Shown here: positions 16,958 through 26,316 of the stretch, in pieces
Layout: each line of letters begins with the position of its first letter
Position numbering within the stretch: position 1 is the stretch's first letter
Assembly (NCBI RefSeq): GCF_001020565.1
Contig: NZ_LDAS01000001.1
Location: 3,186,520 to 3,250,519 of the forward strand
Source: Maribacter thermophilus
GTDB lineage: Bacteria > Bacteroidota > Bacteroidia > Flavobacteriales > Flavobacteriaceae
DNA: 64,000 nt
Direction of reading: 5' to 3'
Program-made: the position numbers and the translations under genes
The notes under the pieces: model-generated
Told to the model about the DNA's origin: nothing
The model's database searches: none
The model's input: the letters and a program-made list of their open reading frames with translations, nothing else

Positions 16958-18058
16958 TTAAAAATCAAATTTCAACTGTACCGAAACGGTCTCCTTTTTT
17001 TGGGTTTTTGTGTCTTTTTCGGTGTTGAGGTTGGCCAGGGAAATGCCCAGCAAGCGCACCGAATTTTGCAGTTTTTCTTGGTATAGAAGCTCCTTTGCGG
17101 TTTCGAGGATCAATCCTTTTTCGGCAATATAGTAGGGCAGGGTCTTGCTTCGTGTATTCAGGGTAAAGTCGCTGTACTTTATTTTAAGGGTGACCGTTTT
17201 TCCGGCAATCTTCGATTTTTTTAGGCGTCGTTCCAATTCCGATGCAATGTGGTCCAGCCGTTCCAGCATAAAGATTTCGCTGCTCAGGTTTTCGCTGAAG
17301 GTGCGCTCGGCCCCTACCGATTTGGGAATACGGTGCGGTTTTACGGGACTGGTGTGTATGCCCCTGACCACATGGTAATAGTATCGGCCACTTTTGCCAA
17401 AGTGTTCTTCTAAAAACTGTTCTGTTTTTTGTTTTAGGTCTTTGCCCGTAAAAATGCCCAGTTTGTACATTTTTTCAGCGGTCACCTTTCCCACGCCATA
17501 AAATTTTCTGATTTCCAAGTCCTCCAGAAATTGCAGAACCTCCTCTGGGTTTACGGTCTTTTGTCCGTTGGGCTTGTTCACGTCGCTGGCCACTTTGGCG
17601 ATAAATTTGTTGATGCTGATACCCGCAGAGGCATTCAGGCCCGTGGTATCGAAAATCCTTTGGCGTATTTCTTGGGCGATCAAAGTGGCCGAGGGGTTCC
17701 CCTTTTTGTTCACCGTTACATCTAGATAGGCCTCGTCCAGTGATAGGGGCTCTACCAGATCGGTATACTCGTAGAATATGTTTCTGATTTGATGTGATAT
17801 TTCTCGGTAACGATCAAAACGGGGTTTTACGAAAATGAGTTCGGGGCAATTGCGTTGGGCGATAACACTGCTCATGGCACTCCTGACCCCAAATTTTCGT
17901 GCTTCGTAACTGGCGGCGGCTACTACGCCGCGCTTTGAGCTTCCTCCAACGGCAATGGGCTTTCCGCGCAGTTCCGGATGGTCTAGCTGCTCAACCGATG
18001 CGTAGAAGGCATCCATGTCTACATGAATGATCTTTCGTCTTGGAAAATCGTTGGACAT
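16958..18058 (-). CDS. dinB: DNA polymerase IV
   Basis: Y-family translesion polymerase, 366 residues. The start IIHVDMDAFYASVEQLDHPE is the metal-binding palm motif. AASYEARKFGVRSAM and SLDEAYLDVT give the remaining catalytic acids. GISINKFIAKVASD and an HhH-like FYGVGKVTAEKM follow, then the little-finger domain. The C-terminus VQLKFDF may be a beta-clamp-binding peptide (inference). It is divergent from the next gene with only 28 bases between. Its G+C looks higher than in most neighbours. Confidence 0.95.
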   Translation of the reverse strand: MSNDFPRRKIIHVDMDAFYASVEQLDHPELRGKPIAVGGSSKRGVVAAASYEARKFGVRSAMSSVIAQRNCPELIFVKPRFDRYREISHQIRNIFYEYTDLVEPLSLDEAYLDVTVNKKGNPSATLIAQEIRQRIFDTTGLNASAGISINKFIAKVASDVNKPNGQKTVNPEEVLQFLEDLEIRKFYGVGKVTAEKMYKLGIFTGKDLKQKTEQFLEEHFGKSGRYYYHVVRGIHTSPVKPHRIPKSVGAERTFSENLSSEIFMLERLDHIASELERRLKKSKIAGKTVTLKIKYSDFTLNTRSKTLPYYIAEKGLILETAKELLYQEKLQNSVRLLGISLANLNTEKDTKTQKKETVSVQLKFDF

Positions 18059-18086
18059 GCTGTAAAATTAAGGTATATTTAGTTGG

Positions 18087-18764
18087 ATGGAAACACAAAG
18101 AAAAACGGCGATAGTGCTTGGGGCGACCGGGTTGACAGGGGGTATTTTATTACGGCTTTTGTTACAGGACGATCGTTATGAAAAGATAAAATTGTTCTCC
18201 CGTTCAAGCATGGGCCTTGTAGATAAAAAGATAGAGGAGCATTTGGGCGATTTGATGCAATTGGAAGAATTTGAAGCCGATTTTACCGGTGATGAGGTGT
18301 TCTGTTGCATCGGTACCACCAAGTCGAAAACACCACAAAAAGAAATGTACCGCAAGATTGATTACGGTATTCCCGTAGCGGCAGCCAAGCTCTGTGCCCA
18401 AAATGGTATTTCGGGCTTCTTGGTGATATCTTCAATGGGTGCCAATGCCAAGAGCCGCGTTTTTTACAATCGTTTAAAGGGTGAAATGGAAGAAGCGGTA
18501 CTCCGTGAAGACCTAAAGAACACCTATATCTTTAGACCTTCGTTGATAGGGGGCAAACGTGAAGAAAAACGTTTGGGTGAATGGGTGTTCAAACAACTTA
18601 TGAAAGGTGTAAATTTGGTCTTGGCCGGCCCCTTGCGGAAATATCGCTCCATAGACCCGGAGACCATAGCAAAAGCTATGATAATGGTAGCGAATACAGG
18701 GTATACAAGACCGATCATAGAATCGGACAAAATACATAAAATAGCATCAGGTGATAGAGATTGA
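18087..18764 (+). CDS. NAD(P)-binding oxidoreductase, HTATIP2/TIP30-like
   Basis: A 225-residue atypical short-chain dehydrogenase. The N-terminal Rossmann motif is TAIVLGATGLTGGILLRLL. ISSMGANAKSRVFYNRLKGE matches the TIP30-type active region with Ser, Tyr and Lys. The substrate is unknown. TATATTTA (18074-18081) lies just 5 bases before the ATG, so the transcript may be nearly leaderless. Its last 14 bases overlap the CYTH gene. Confidence 0.8.
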   Translation: METQRKTAIVLGATGLTGGILLRLLLQDDRYEKIKLFSRSSMGLVDKKIEEHLGDLMQLEEFEADFTGDEVFCCIGTTKSKTPQKEMYRKIDYGIPVAAAKLCAQNGISGFLVISSMGANAKSRVFYNRLKGEMEEAVLREDLKNTYIFRPSLIGGKREEKRLGEWVFKQLMKGVNLVLAGPLRKYRSIDPETIAKAMIMVANTGYTRPIIESDKIHKIASGDRD

Positions 18765-19218
18765 ACGTAAATTTTTGGTTACCTCCTCAGCGTATCAAGA
18801 ACAGGCCACTTCGAAAGAGCGAATAGTTCAAGGCTTTTTGAATACGCATCCGGAGCGAACGGTTAGGGTCAGGATCAAGGCAGATTCAGGTTTTTTAACC
18901 GTAAAGGGAAAATCGAACGATGCCGGAACCATACGGTTTGAATGGGAAAAGGAGATTCCAATATCCGATGCCGAACAGTTATTGCTTATTTGTGAACCAG
19001 GCGTTATCGATAAGGTGCGCTATAATGTACCCGTGGGGCAACATATTTTTGAAGTAGACGAGTTTTATGGCGACAATGAAGGCTTGGTCGTGGCCGAAGT
19101 GGAACTACGGGAAGAGGAAGAAAATTTTAAAAAACCGGAATGGTTGGGGAAAGAGGTAACGGGCGAAGTAAGATACTACAATTCGCAATTGGGTAAAAAA
19201 CCGTTTAAATCGTGGTAG
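18751..19218 (+). CDS. CYTH-domain protein
   Basis: A 155-residue triphosphate tunnel metalloenzyme-like protein. The N-terminal EIERKFLV is the ExExK signature that binds metal and polyphosphate. Later basic and acidic strands (TVRVRIK, LTVKGK, FEWEKEIP, FEVDEFYG, VVAEVELRE) alternate as expected for the tunnel. The likely activity is inorganic triphosphatase, not proven. It starts with GTG inside the end of the preceding gene, so the two are coupled. Confidence 0.85.
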   Translation: MIEIERKFLVTSSAYQEQATSKERIVQGFLNTHPERTVRVRIKADSGFLTVKGKSNDAGTIRFEWEKEIPISDAEQLLLICEPGVIDKVRYNVPVGQHIFEVDEFYGDNEGLVVAEVELREEEENFKKPEWLGKEVTGEVRYYNSQLGKKPFKSW

Positions 19219-19219
19219 C

Positions 19220-19828
19220 CTACAATTGAAAGGCCGAGTCGTTTTGGTCTAGATAGCTTTTGGTAGATATACCCCTTAAATTATTGATTATGATATGGTT
19301 CAAGAGCTCTTCGGGAGTAAATTTTTCATAGAAGTTCTTGTTTTCGGCGTGCACAATGTATTCCATACGATTGTAATAAAGTTCATAGGTAAGGTCAATA
19401 TTGACGTCTTTTCTGATCTGGCCTTTCTCCTGCCCACTTAATAGCAGGTCTTTCACAAGAACGGAAACCTCTTTTTCACGAAAATCATTGAACACACGGT
19501 AGACATTGGGATAGTATTTTTTTAGGCTTCTCAAAAAATTGGGACTGAAAGATTTAAAGGTATCCAACCCTATCCTGTAAATACCTATTACAGCTCGGAT
19601 AGGGTCAGATTTTTCCTTTTCTACACAGTCGTTTATTTCAGACCTTAACTTGTTCATAAGAGCCGCCAAACTTTCCTGAATAATCTCTTCCTTGCCCTTA
19701 AAGTTCTCGTATATCGTTTTTTTTGATATACCGAGCTCTTGGGCCAGGTCGTCCAGCGTAAAGCGCTTGCTTCCAAATATTGCAAACTTCGAAAGGGCAA
19801 ATTCCAAAAAGCGGTCCTTGTTGAACAT
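19220..19828 (-). CDS. TetR-family transcriptional regulator
   Basis: A 202-residue repressor-like protein. The N-terminal helix-turn-helix is visible as FTLDDLAQELGISKKTIYENFKGKEEII; the rest is a helical ligand domain. It is the last gene of the efflux operon, 11 bases after the outer-membrane gene. This suggests it senses pump substrates, although a separate GbsR-like regulator sits at the head of the locus. Confidence 0.88.
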   Translation of the reverse strand: MFNKDRFLEFALSKFAIFGSKRFTLDDLAQELGISKKTIYENFKGKEEIIQESLAALMNKLRSEINDCVEKEKSDPIRAVIGIYRIGLDTFKSFSPNFLRSLKKYYPNVYRVFNDFREKEVSVLVKDLLLSGQEKGQIRKDVNIDLTYELYYNRMEYIVHAENKNFYEKFTPEELLNHIIINNLRGISTKSYLDQNDSAFQL

Positions 19829-19839
19829 AGGTCGTTATA

Positions 19840-21243
19840 TTAGTGCCATCCACCACCTAGGGAACGGTACAACTCTACTGTAGCAGATAATTGGGACAAT
19901 TTGTTGTCTACCAAGCTAAGTTCGGCGTTCAATGAGTTTTCCCTTGCGGTCAACAGATCCAAATAGGTTAAGTATCCACTATTTAATAGTTCTTCCGAGT
20001 TGGTTTCGGCCCTTTTTAGGGCGACCACTTGCTTGGTAATATAGGCTTCTTTTTCAACCGCTGTGTTGTATTCGTTCAAGGCATCCGAAACCTCCTTGCC
20101 TGCAGTAAGCAGGGTCTTTTTAAAGGTAAGGAGCGCCTGCTCTTGCTGGGCCTTGGCCACCTCGTAGGCCGTTCTGACCTTACGGCCGTTAAAGATGGGC
20201 TGTGTAAGGCCACCTACAAGGTTGGCGAAAACAGAACTGGCATCGATCCAATTGTCGATCTCCAGACTTTGAAAACCGGCTTGGGCCGATAGGGTAATGG
20301 AAGGGTAGAAGTTGCTACGGGCCACATTGGTTAGCTCAAAGCTGTTAACCAAACCGAACTCGGCCTGCATAATATCGGGTCGGTTGCGCAACAATAGCGC
20401 AGGAACCCCCAGTTGCATATCGCTTGCCAAGTCTTGGTCGTCAAGGGAACCACGGGTATAGGTCTGTGGTTGCTCTCCCAAAAGAATACTCAAGGTGGTC
20501 TCGGTCTTAAAAAGCGAGTTTTTAAGGTCTAACAACTGGCTTTGGGCACTGTACAACTGTGCGGCCGTTTGATCTACCCCGACTTGGTTCGCCTGCCCTG
20601 CCTCTTTCAGGGCGGTAATGGTCTCCAAGCTCCTCATACGGTTTTCAATGGTTTCCTCGGTTACGGCAATTTGCTTGTCCAGGGCCAACAATTGGTAGTA
20701 TATGGACGCTATTTGTGCCACCAAGCTCGTTTTAACCGCTTTGTGTGCGGCCACTGTCTGCAAGTAACTGGCGTCGCTTGCCCGTTTGGTACTTCTTATT
20801 TTTCCCCAGATATCGGCCTCCCATGATAGGGTTCCCGAGGCTTCAAATTGATTATAGGGCTGTGAAAAAATACTTCCGAACTGACCGTTTTTACTGGTTT
20901 TTGCCGTTCTGGTTGCCGTGGCCGCCCCGTTAATGGTGGGCAGGTAACCTGCTTTCCCCTGTTTTACATAGGCCTCTGCCGCTGCGATGTTCTGCAGGGC
21001 AATACGGATGTCGAGATTGTTCTCCAAACCTTTTTCGATATAACCTTTCAGATAGGGATCGGTAAAAAGGTCTTTGTATGATACCGAGGCAAAAGAGATA
21101 CTGTCTTGGGGCAGTTGGTCGGTACGGTACAAGTTTTCGGTTTCGACCTGCGGCCGCTCATAGGTTTTTGCCGTAAAGCAAGATTCTAACAAGAGCGGAA
21201 GCATGGCCACCAACAAGAATTTATTTATAGCTAATTTCTTCAT
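19840..21243 (-). CDS. RND efflux outer-membrane channel, TolC/NodT family
   Basis: A 467-residue lipoprotein of the outer-membrane factor family. The signal peptide MKKLAINKFLLVAMLPLLLESC ends in a lipobox Cys. Two repeated helical halves carry ALQNIAAAEAYVKQGKAGYLP and the corresponding C-terminal repeat ending YRSLGGGWH, a common family C-terminus. Third of a tripartite pump: it follows the permease by 7 bases and precedes the TetR gene. Confidence 0.92.
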   Translation of the reverse strand: MKKLAINKFLLVAMLPLLLESCFTAKTYERPQVETENLYRTDQLPQDSISFASVSYKDLFTDPYLKGYIEKGLENNLDIRIALQNIAAAEAYVKQGKAGYLPTINGAATATRTAKTSKNGQFGSIFSQPYNQFEASGTLSWEADIWGKIRSTKRASDASYLQTVAAHKAVKTSLVAQIASIYYQLLALDKQIAVTEETIENRMRSLETITALKEAGQANQVGVDQTAAQLYSAQSQLLDLKNSLFKTETTLSILLGEQPQTYTRGSLDDQDLASDMQLGVPALLLRNRPDIMQAEFGLVNSFELTNVARSNFYPSITLSAQAGFQSLEIDNWIDASSVFANLVGGLTQPIFNGRKVRTAYEVAKAQQEQALLTFKKTLLTAGKEVSDALNEYNTAVEKEAYITKQVVALKRAETNSEELLNSGYLTYLDLLTARENSLNAELSLVDNKLSQLSATVELYRSLGGGWH

Positions 21244-21250
21244 GATTTCT

Positions 21251-24200
21251 CTAGTTCTTTATTTCTTCGATTGTTTCTTGGGGAGCACCGCTCACCTTTT
21301 CTTGAATGGATTGGAAAATAACGTACAATGCCGGTATAACAAAGACACCGAACACGGTACCGATTAACATACCCCCAACGGCACTCATACCTATAGATCG
21401 GTTACCTACGGCACCGATACCCGATGATAGGGCCAATGGCAATAGACCAAGGATAAAGGCGAAAGACGTCATTAATATAGGTCTAAGTCGCGCTTTTGCA
21501 CCGTCAATGGCCGAGTCGATGATAGACATGCCATGCTTTCTACGCTGCAAGGCAAATTCTACGATAAGAATGGCGTTTTTAGAAAGCAGACCTATCAACA
21601 TGATCAAGGCGATCTGGAAGTAAATGTTGTTTTCAAGTCCTGCCAGGTTGATAAATCCGATAGCCCCGGCAATACCAATAGGTAGCGACAGTATGATCGA
21701 CAAGGGCAATATGTACGATTCGTACTGGGCGCTTAACAAGAAATAAACGAATACCAAACTCAACAGGAAGATGAGTACGGTTTGGCTACCTGCACTGTTT
21801 TCCTCTTTGGTAAGCCCGGAATATTCATAGGTGTAATTGGTGGGCAATACCTGGGCGGCAACTTCTTCGATGGCCTTAATGGCATCACCCGTAGAATAAC
21901 CTGGGTTCATGGCACCGTTGATCTTCACCGAGCTCAACAGGTTGAATCTACTTACCACCTCTGGACCGTAAATTTTCTTTAAGGATACGAATTGCGATAC
22001 AGCTACCGATTCGCCATTGCCGTTGGTTACAAAAATATGGTTCAACGAATTTTCGTTGGCCCTATCTTCGGGTTTGGCCTGGATCATGACACGGTATTGC
22101 TTACCGAACTTGTTAAAGTCGGTTGTATACAATCCACCATAATATCCTTGCATGGCGTTGAAAATATCGGTAACGGCCAATCCGGCCGATTTTATTTTTT
22201 CGATATCGACCTGCAATTCGTATTGTGGGAAATTCGGATTGAACGACGTGATGGCGTATTGTACCTCTGGTCTTGCGTTCAATGCGGCCAAGAATTCGTT
22301 TGTGGTTTGCCCTATGGTCAGCCAATCGTCGGCATCCTTACTCTGTAGATTAAGTTCAAAACCTGCGGAGTTTCCGAAACCTCGAACACTGGGCGGGGCG
22401 ATAAAGATAATGTTGGCCTCTTTAATGGCCGATGCTTTGGCAAATAGGGTTTTAATGGTCGCATCTACCGAAAGAGAATCGGCTTTGCGGTCATCAAAGT
22501 CCTGTAGTTTTAGTACGGAAAAGGCGTATGAGCCACCGTTTACCCCGTTCAAGAAACTTCTACCGGCAATGTTCATCCTAGATTTGATAACATCCATGGA
22601 TTGGTAAATAGAATCCAATTTCTTAACCGTTTTCTGGGTTTTTTCCAAAGTGGTACCCGGAGCCAATGATACGTCGGTAAAGATAATACCTTGATCTTCA
22701 TTCGGTATAAAACCGGTTGGTGTAGACCTAAATAGGGCTACGGCGATGGCAGAAAAGACAACCAAGGATAAAACTGTTAACCATTTTTTGTTTGAAAAGA
22801 ACTTTACAGAACCGATATATTTATCCGTCATCGCATCAAATGCCGTATTAAATGCGGTGAAGAAACGTTTCGAAATCCCCTTTTTCTTGTGTTCTTCCGA
22901 CGGGTTGTGGGGCTTAAGGAAAAGTGCTGCCAAGGCAGGACTCAGGGTTAGGGCGTTTACCGCGGAAATAAGAATGGCAATGGCCAGGGTAATACCGAAT
23001 TGTTGGTAGAACACACCCGAAGAACCACTGATAAAGGATACGGGAATAAATACCGCCGACATAACCAAGGTAATGGATATAATGGCTCCGGATATTTCCG
23101 ACATGGCCGACTTAGTAGCCGTTTTGGCGTTTTCCGCACCTTCTTCCATTTTGGCATGTACCGCTTCTACCACCACAATGGCATCATCTACCACAATACC
23201 AATGGCTAGGATCATGGCAAAAAGGGTCAACATGTTGATGGAGTACCCAAATAGCGAGAGGAAGAAGAAAGTACCGATAATGGCCACTGGCACGGCAATC
23301 GCAGGTATTAGGGTAGACCTAAAATCCTGTAGGAAAAGGAACACGACGACAAATACTAGCAAGAAGGCTTCGATAAGGGTCTGTACCACATGATCGATAG
23401 AGGCATCCAAGAAGTCTTTGGTGTTGTACGGGATTACATAGTCGATTCCTTGTGGAAAATCCTCCTTACTTTCCTGTAGGATATCCTGGATGGCGTCGAT
23501 GATCTGGTTGGCGTTCGAACCCGAGGTCTGAAAGATACCCACGGCGGTACCGGGTTTTCCCATACCTTCGTTCAGGGTACTGTAACTGTAGGCGCCCATT
23601 TCAATTTCGGCCACATCACCAAGACGTAAATATTGTCCGTTATCCTGTGCTTTGATGATGATGTTCTCATATTCGGCCTCTTCGGAAAGACGGCCCTTGT
23701 ATTTAAGTACGTATTCGTAAATACCATCGGCATTTTCACCGATTTTACCTGTGGCCGCCTCAAGGTTTTGCTCGCGCAATGCCGCTTGAATATCGGATGG
23801 CATAAGTTTATAGGCCGCCATTTTTTCGGGGTTCAACCAAATACGCATCGAGTAATCCTTGGCACCGAACACGGTAACGTTTCCTACCCCTTCTATACGT
23901 TGCAACTTGGGCACCAAATTGATTCGGGCATAGTTTTCGACAAAGGTGGCGTCGTAGTTTTCGTTCTCCGAAAATAGGGAGAAGAACATTAGGGCACTTG
24001 TCTGTGCCTTTTGGGTAATTACCCCGGTGTTTATTACGGCCTCTGGCAGTACACTATTGGCGCGGGCCACCCTGTTCTGAACGTTTACGGCGGCAATATC
24101 GGGGTCGGTACCCAGTTTAAAAAATACGTTTATATTGGCGGATCCATCGTTACTGGCGGTAGAAGTCATGTACAACATGCCTTCTACCCCATTGATCTGC

Positions 24201-24400
24201 TCCTCCAATGGGGTAACAACACTATTGAGCACCGTTTCGGCGTTTGCACCGGTATAGGTAGCTGAAACCTGTACCGTAGGCGGTGCAATTTCAGGATACT
24301 GTTCAACGGGTAGGGAGGTCAGTCCTAAAATACCCAGAATGGCAATAATGATCGATATCACCGTAGATAGTACGGGACGATCTATAAATTTTTGAAACAT
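21251..24400 (-). CDS. RND multidrug efflux permease, HAE1/AcrB family
   Basis: The inner-membrane proton-driven pump subunit, 1049 residues. It starts MFQKFIDRPVLSTVISIII, typical of HAE1. The proton-relay residues are visible: the Asp pair in GIVVDDAIVVVEAVH near residue 405 and the Lys in LLSKNAILIVEFAL near 940. Two large periplasmic loops follow TM1 and TM7. The C-terminus is a short polar tail. It is coupled to the adaptor upstream and the channel downstream. Substrates cannot be predicted. Confidence 0.96.
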   Translation of the reverse strand: MFQKFIDRPVLSTVISIIIAILGILGLTSLPVEQYPEIAPPTVQVSATYTGANAETVLNSVVTPLEEQINGVEGMLYMTSTASNDGSANINVFFKLGTDPDIAAVNVQNRVARANSVLPEAVINTGVITQKAQTSALMFFSLFSENENYDATFVENYARINLVPKLQRIEGVGNVTVFGAKDYSMRIWLNPEKMAAYKLMPSDIQAALREQNLEAATGKIGENADGIYEYVLKYKGRLSEEAEYENIIIKAQDNGQYLRLGDVAEIEMGAYSYSTLNEGMGKPGTAVGIFQTSGSNANQIIDAIQDILQESKEDFPQGIDYVIPYNTKDFLDASIDHVVQTLIEAFLLVFVVVFLFLQDFRSTLIPAIAVPVAIIGTFFFLSLFGYSINMLTLFAMILAIGIVVDDAIVVVEAVHAKMEEGAENAKTATKSAMSEISGAIISITLVMSAVFIPVSFISGSSGVFYQQFGITLAIAILISAVNALTLSPALAALFLKPHNPSEEHKKKGISKRFFTAFNTAFDAMTDKYIGSVKFFSNKKWLTVLSLVVFSAIAVALFRSTPTGFIPNEDQGIIFTDVSLAPGTTLEKTQKTVKKLDSIYQSMDVIKSRMNIAGRSFLNGVNGGSYAFSVLKLQDFDDRKADSLSVDATIKTLFAKASAIKEANIIFIAPPSVRGFGNSAGFELNLQSKDADDWLTIGQTTNEFLAALNARPEVQYAITSFNPNFPQYELQVDIEKIKSAGLAVTDIFNAMQGYYGGLYTTDFNKFGKQYRVMIQAKPEDRANENSLNHIFVTNGNGESVAVSQFVSLKKIYGPEVVSRFNLLSSVKINGAMNPGYSTGDAIKAIEEVAAQVLPTNYTYEYSGLTKEENSAGSQTVLIFLLSLVFVYFLLSAQYESYILPLSIILSLPIGIAGAIGFINLAGLENNIYFQIALIMLIGLLSKNAILIVEFALQRRKHGMSIIDSAIDGAKARLRPILMTSFAFILGLLPLALSSGIGAVGNRSIGMSAVGGMLIGTVFGVFVIPALYVIFQSIQEKVSGAPQETIEEIKN

Positions 24401-24440
24401 TGTTCTCTATTTATGGATTATGGAATGTATGTAGTGGTTG

Positions 24441-25526
24441 TTATTGGACAGGGTTTATGGTCATTCCGTCCCTTAATTTGGCAACACCTTCAAGAACTAT
24501 TTTGGTTCCTTCCTCAATTCCCTTTTCTACAATAAACCCTTTTTGGGTGTTCGCCACTATGTTTATGGGCATTGTAGTGATGGTATTGTCGTCTTTTAGT
24601 ACATAGACCAGTTTTTTGCCTTGAAGGTCTATGGTGGCCTCCTGTGGAATTTCATAGGCACCTCCATAAACAACCGGCATCTTGATCTTTCCGGTACTAC
24701 CACTGCTTAACAAATTGTTTTTGTTTTTAAAATCGGCCCTTGCCGTTACACTTCCGGTAGTGCTGTTGATTATAGAATTGATCATGGCTATTTTTCCGGG
24801 TTCGGGATATTCTTGACCATTGATCATAACAAGGGTTACTTCGGGTGCGTTTTTAAGGTCAATACCGTTATTCTCGTTTTTTGGCATAGACTCCTTTAGG
24901 GCCAAAAGCTCTTTTTCGTTCAATGAAAAATAAGCACGTACCTCACTCACATCCGATACGGTAGTTAAGGGCTGGGTCATAGTTGAACTTACCAAAGCTC
25001 CTGTTTTATAGGGAATTTCACCGATGTAACCATCTACCGGACTGGTAATTCGCGAATAGCCAATGTTAGATGCAATACTCTCATAATTGGCCTTGGCCTG
25101 GGCGAGCTGTGCTTTCGCCGTTTCCAGTTGTACCTCACTGATGATGTTTTTTTCAACGAGGGGCTTAAGTTTATCTACCTCTACCTGGGCGACGTTTACC
25201 GCTGCTTTGGCAGCGTTTGCATCTTGGTTAAGGGTTTGGGTCTCCAATTTAAAAAGCAATTGTCCTTTTTTAATTTTCTGACCTTCTTCAACATATACTT
25301 CTTGTATAAAGCCGCTTACTTTTGGCCATATTTCAACATTTTGCTTGCCTTCTAGAGTTGTTGCAAATTCGTTATAGATAGTGATGTCCTTCTTTTGCAG
25401 TTCGCCCACCTTTAAACTTGGTGGCGGTGGAGCAGCGGCTCCTGCCTGCTTTTCAGGGGTGGTTCCAAAACAGGAACTTAAAAGAAGACCTGCACTTAAT
25501 AGTCCTATGATTGATAATTTCTTCAT
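24441..25526 (-). CDS. RND efflux periplasmic adaptor lipoprotein
   Basis: A 361-residue membrane-fusion protein. The signal peptide ends in the lipobox LLLSSC. GFIQEVYVEEGQKIKKGQLL is the lipoyl half-motif, followed by an alpha-helical hairpin (VNVAQVEVDKLKPLVEKNII) and the second half GYIGEIPYKTGALV. It is the first structural gene of the pump operon. An inverted repeat, GTTCGGAAATAAACGAAC, sits 63-80 bases upstream. Confidence 0.93.
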   Translation of the reverse strand: MKKLSIIGLLSAGLLLSSCFGTTPEKQAGAAAPPPPSLKVGELQKKDITIYNEFATTLEGKQNVEIWPKVSGFIQEVYVEEGQKIKKGQLLFKLETQTLNQDANAAKAAVNVAQVEVDKLKPLVEKNIISEVQLETAKAQLAQAKANYESIASNIGYSRITSPVDGYIGEIPYKTGALVSSTMTQPLTTVSDVSEVRAYFSLNEKELLALKESMPKNENNGIDLKNAPEVTLVMINGQEYPEPGKIAMINSIINSTTGSVTARADFKNKNNLLSSGSTGKIKMPVVYGGAYEIPQEATIDLQGKKLVYVLKDDNTITTMPINIVANTQKGFIVEKGIEEGTKIVLEGVAKLRDGMTINPVQ

Positions 25527-25588
25527 TTTTTAGATGGATGTTTGTATTTGATTAATATGTATCTGTTAAGGTTTTGTTAATTCTGAAT

Positions 25589-25606
25589 GTTCGGAAATAA
25601 ACGAAC
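25589..25606. promoter_or_regulatory. Operator upstream of the efflux operon
   Basis: GTTCGGAAATAAACGAAC has perfect 5-bp arms, GTTCG and CGAAC, around 8 bases. Almost the same 18-mer precedes the GbsR-like gene at 26142-26159 (17 of 18 bases). It probably binds the GbsR-like regulator. Confidence 0.65.
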
Positions 25607-25622
25607 TATAAAGACAAAAAAA

Positions 25623-26105
25623 TTATTCCTGTGTATTCTTTAAATCTTCAATAGCCTTTCTATATATTGCTTTCGTATCTTCAACGCATTTCATGTATAT
25701 CTTCTTCTTTTCTTTGTTGGCTTCATGTTTTTGTGGATTATGTACTATGTTATAGCTTTCAACCTTTTTTATCATTTCCAACTCTTTTTCCAATTTTTTG
25801 AGCACGGCATTCAGTTTTCCGATAAAAAAAGCGTCTTTGTTGGCAATCTTGAAATATCTTTTTCTGTCTCCCGACTTGGTAAAATATTTAATAAAATCCA
25901 TTTGTAACAGTAAGTTAAGCGATGTGGAAACCGAGCTTTTACTGGCACATTGTTTTGTTAGGCAATCTTCAAAAGTAAGTCCGTCCTCTTCAGTAATTAC
26001 CAAATTGGCAAAAATTCTTGCAGCCAATGGAGGAAGGGAATATTCCGATTCAAAATGAACCCCTAGCTCTTCTATTAACTGCTGTTTGGCTTCTTCTTTA
26101 TTCAT
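25623..26105 (-). CDS. GbsR/MarR-family transcriptional regulator
   Basis: A 160-residue winged-helix regulator. LPPLAARIFANLVITEEDGL and the following CASKSSVSTSLNLLLQMDFI fit the GbsR recognition-helix region, then SGDRKRYFKI is the wing. The C-terminal third is a charged coiled coil (VLKKLEKELEMIKKVE). It lies immediately upstream of the pump operon on the same strand, and the two promoter regions share an operator, so autoregulation and pump control are likely. Confidence 0.85.
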   Translation of the reverse strand: MNKEEAKQQLIEELGVHFESEYSLPPLAARIFANLVITEEDGLTFEDCLTKQCASKSSVSTSLNLLLQMDFIKYFTKSGDRKRYFKIANKDAFFIGKLNAVLKKLEKELEMIKKVESYNIVHNPQKHEANKEKKKIYMKCVEDTKAIYRKAIEDLKNTQE

Positions 26106-26141
26106 AATTATGAAATAATTGAAGACACAAAGGTACAGTTA

Positions 26142-26159
26142 GTTCGGAAATAAACAAAC
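26142..26159. promoter_or_regulatory. Operator upstream of the GbsR-like gene
   Basis: GTTCGGAAATAAACAAAC differs from the pump operator by one base. It lies 37-54 bases before the regulator's ATG, where a repressor would block its own promoter. Confidence 0.6.
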
Positions 26160-26316
26160 CAAAAGAACTTAAATTTTATTAAAGGATATTAAAATTGTTT
26201 TGTCATATAATAGAAACTATCCGATTTTATCTTATAAAAAGTGTTGGATCAAGTCTGTTTTATATGATGTAGAACCCGTTTAGTGCCGCTTTTGATTTGG
26301 GGTAGTTTTAATGAAG

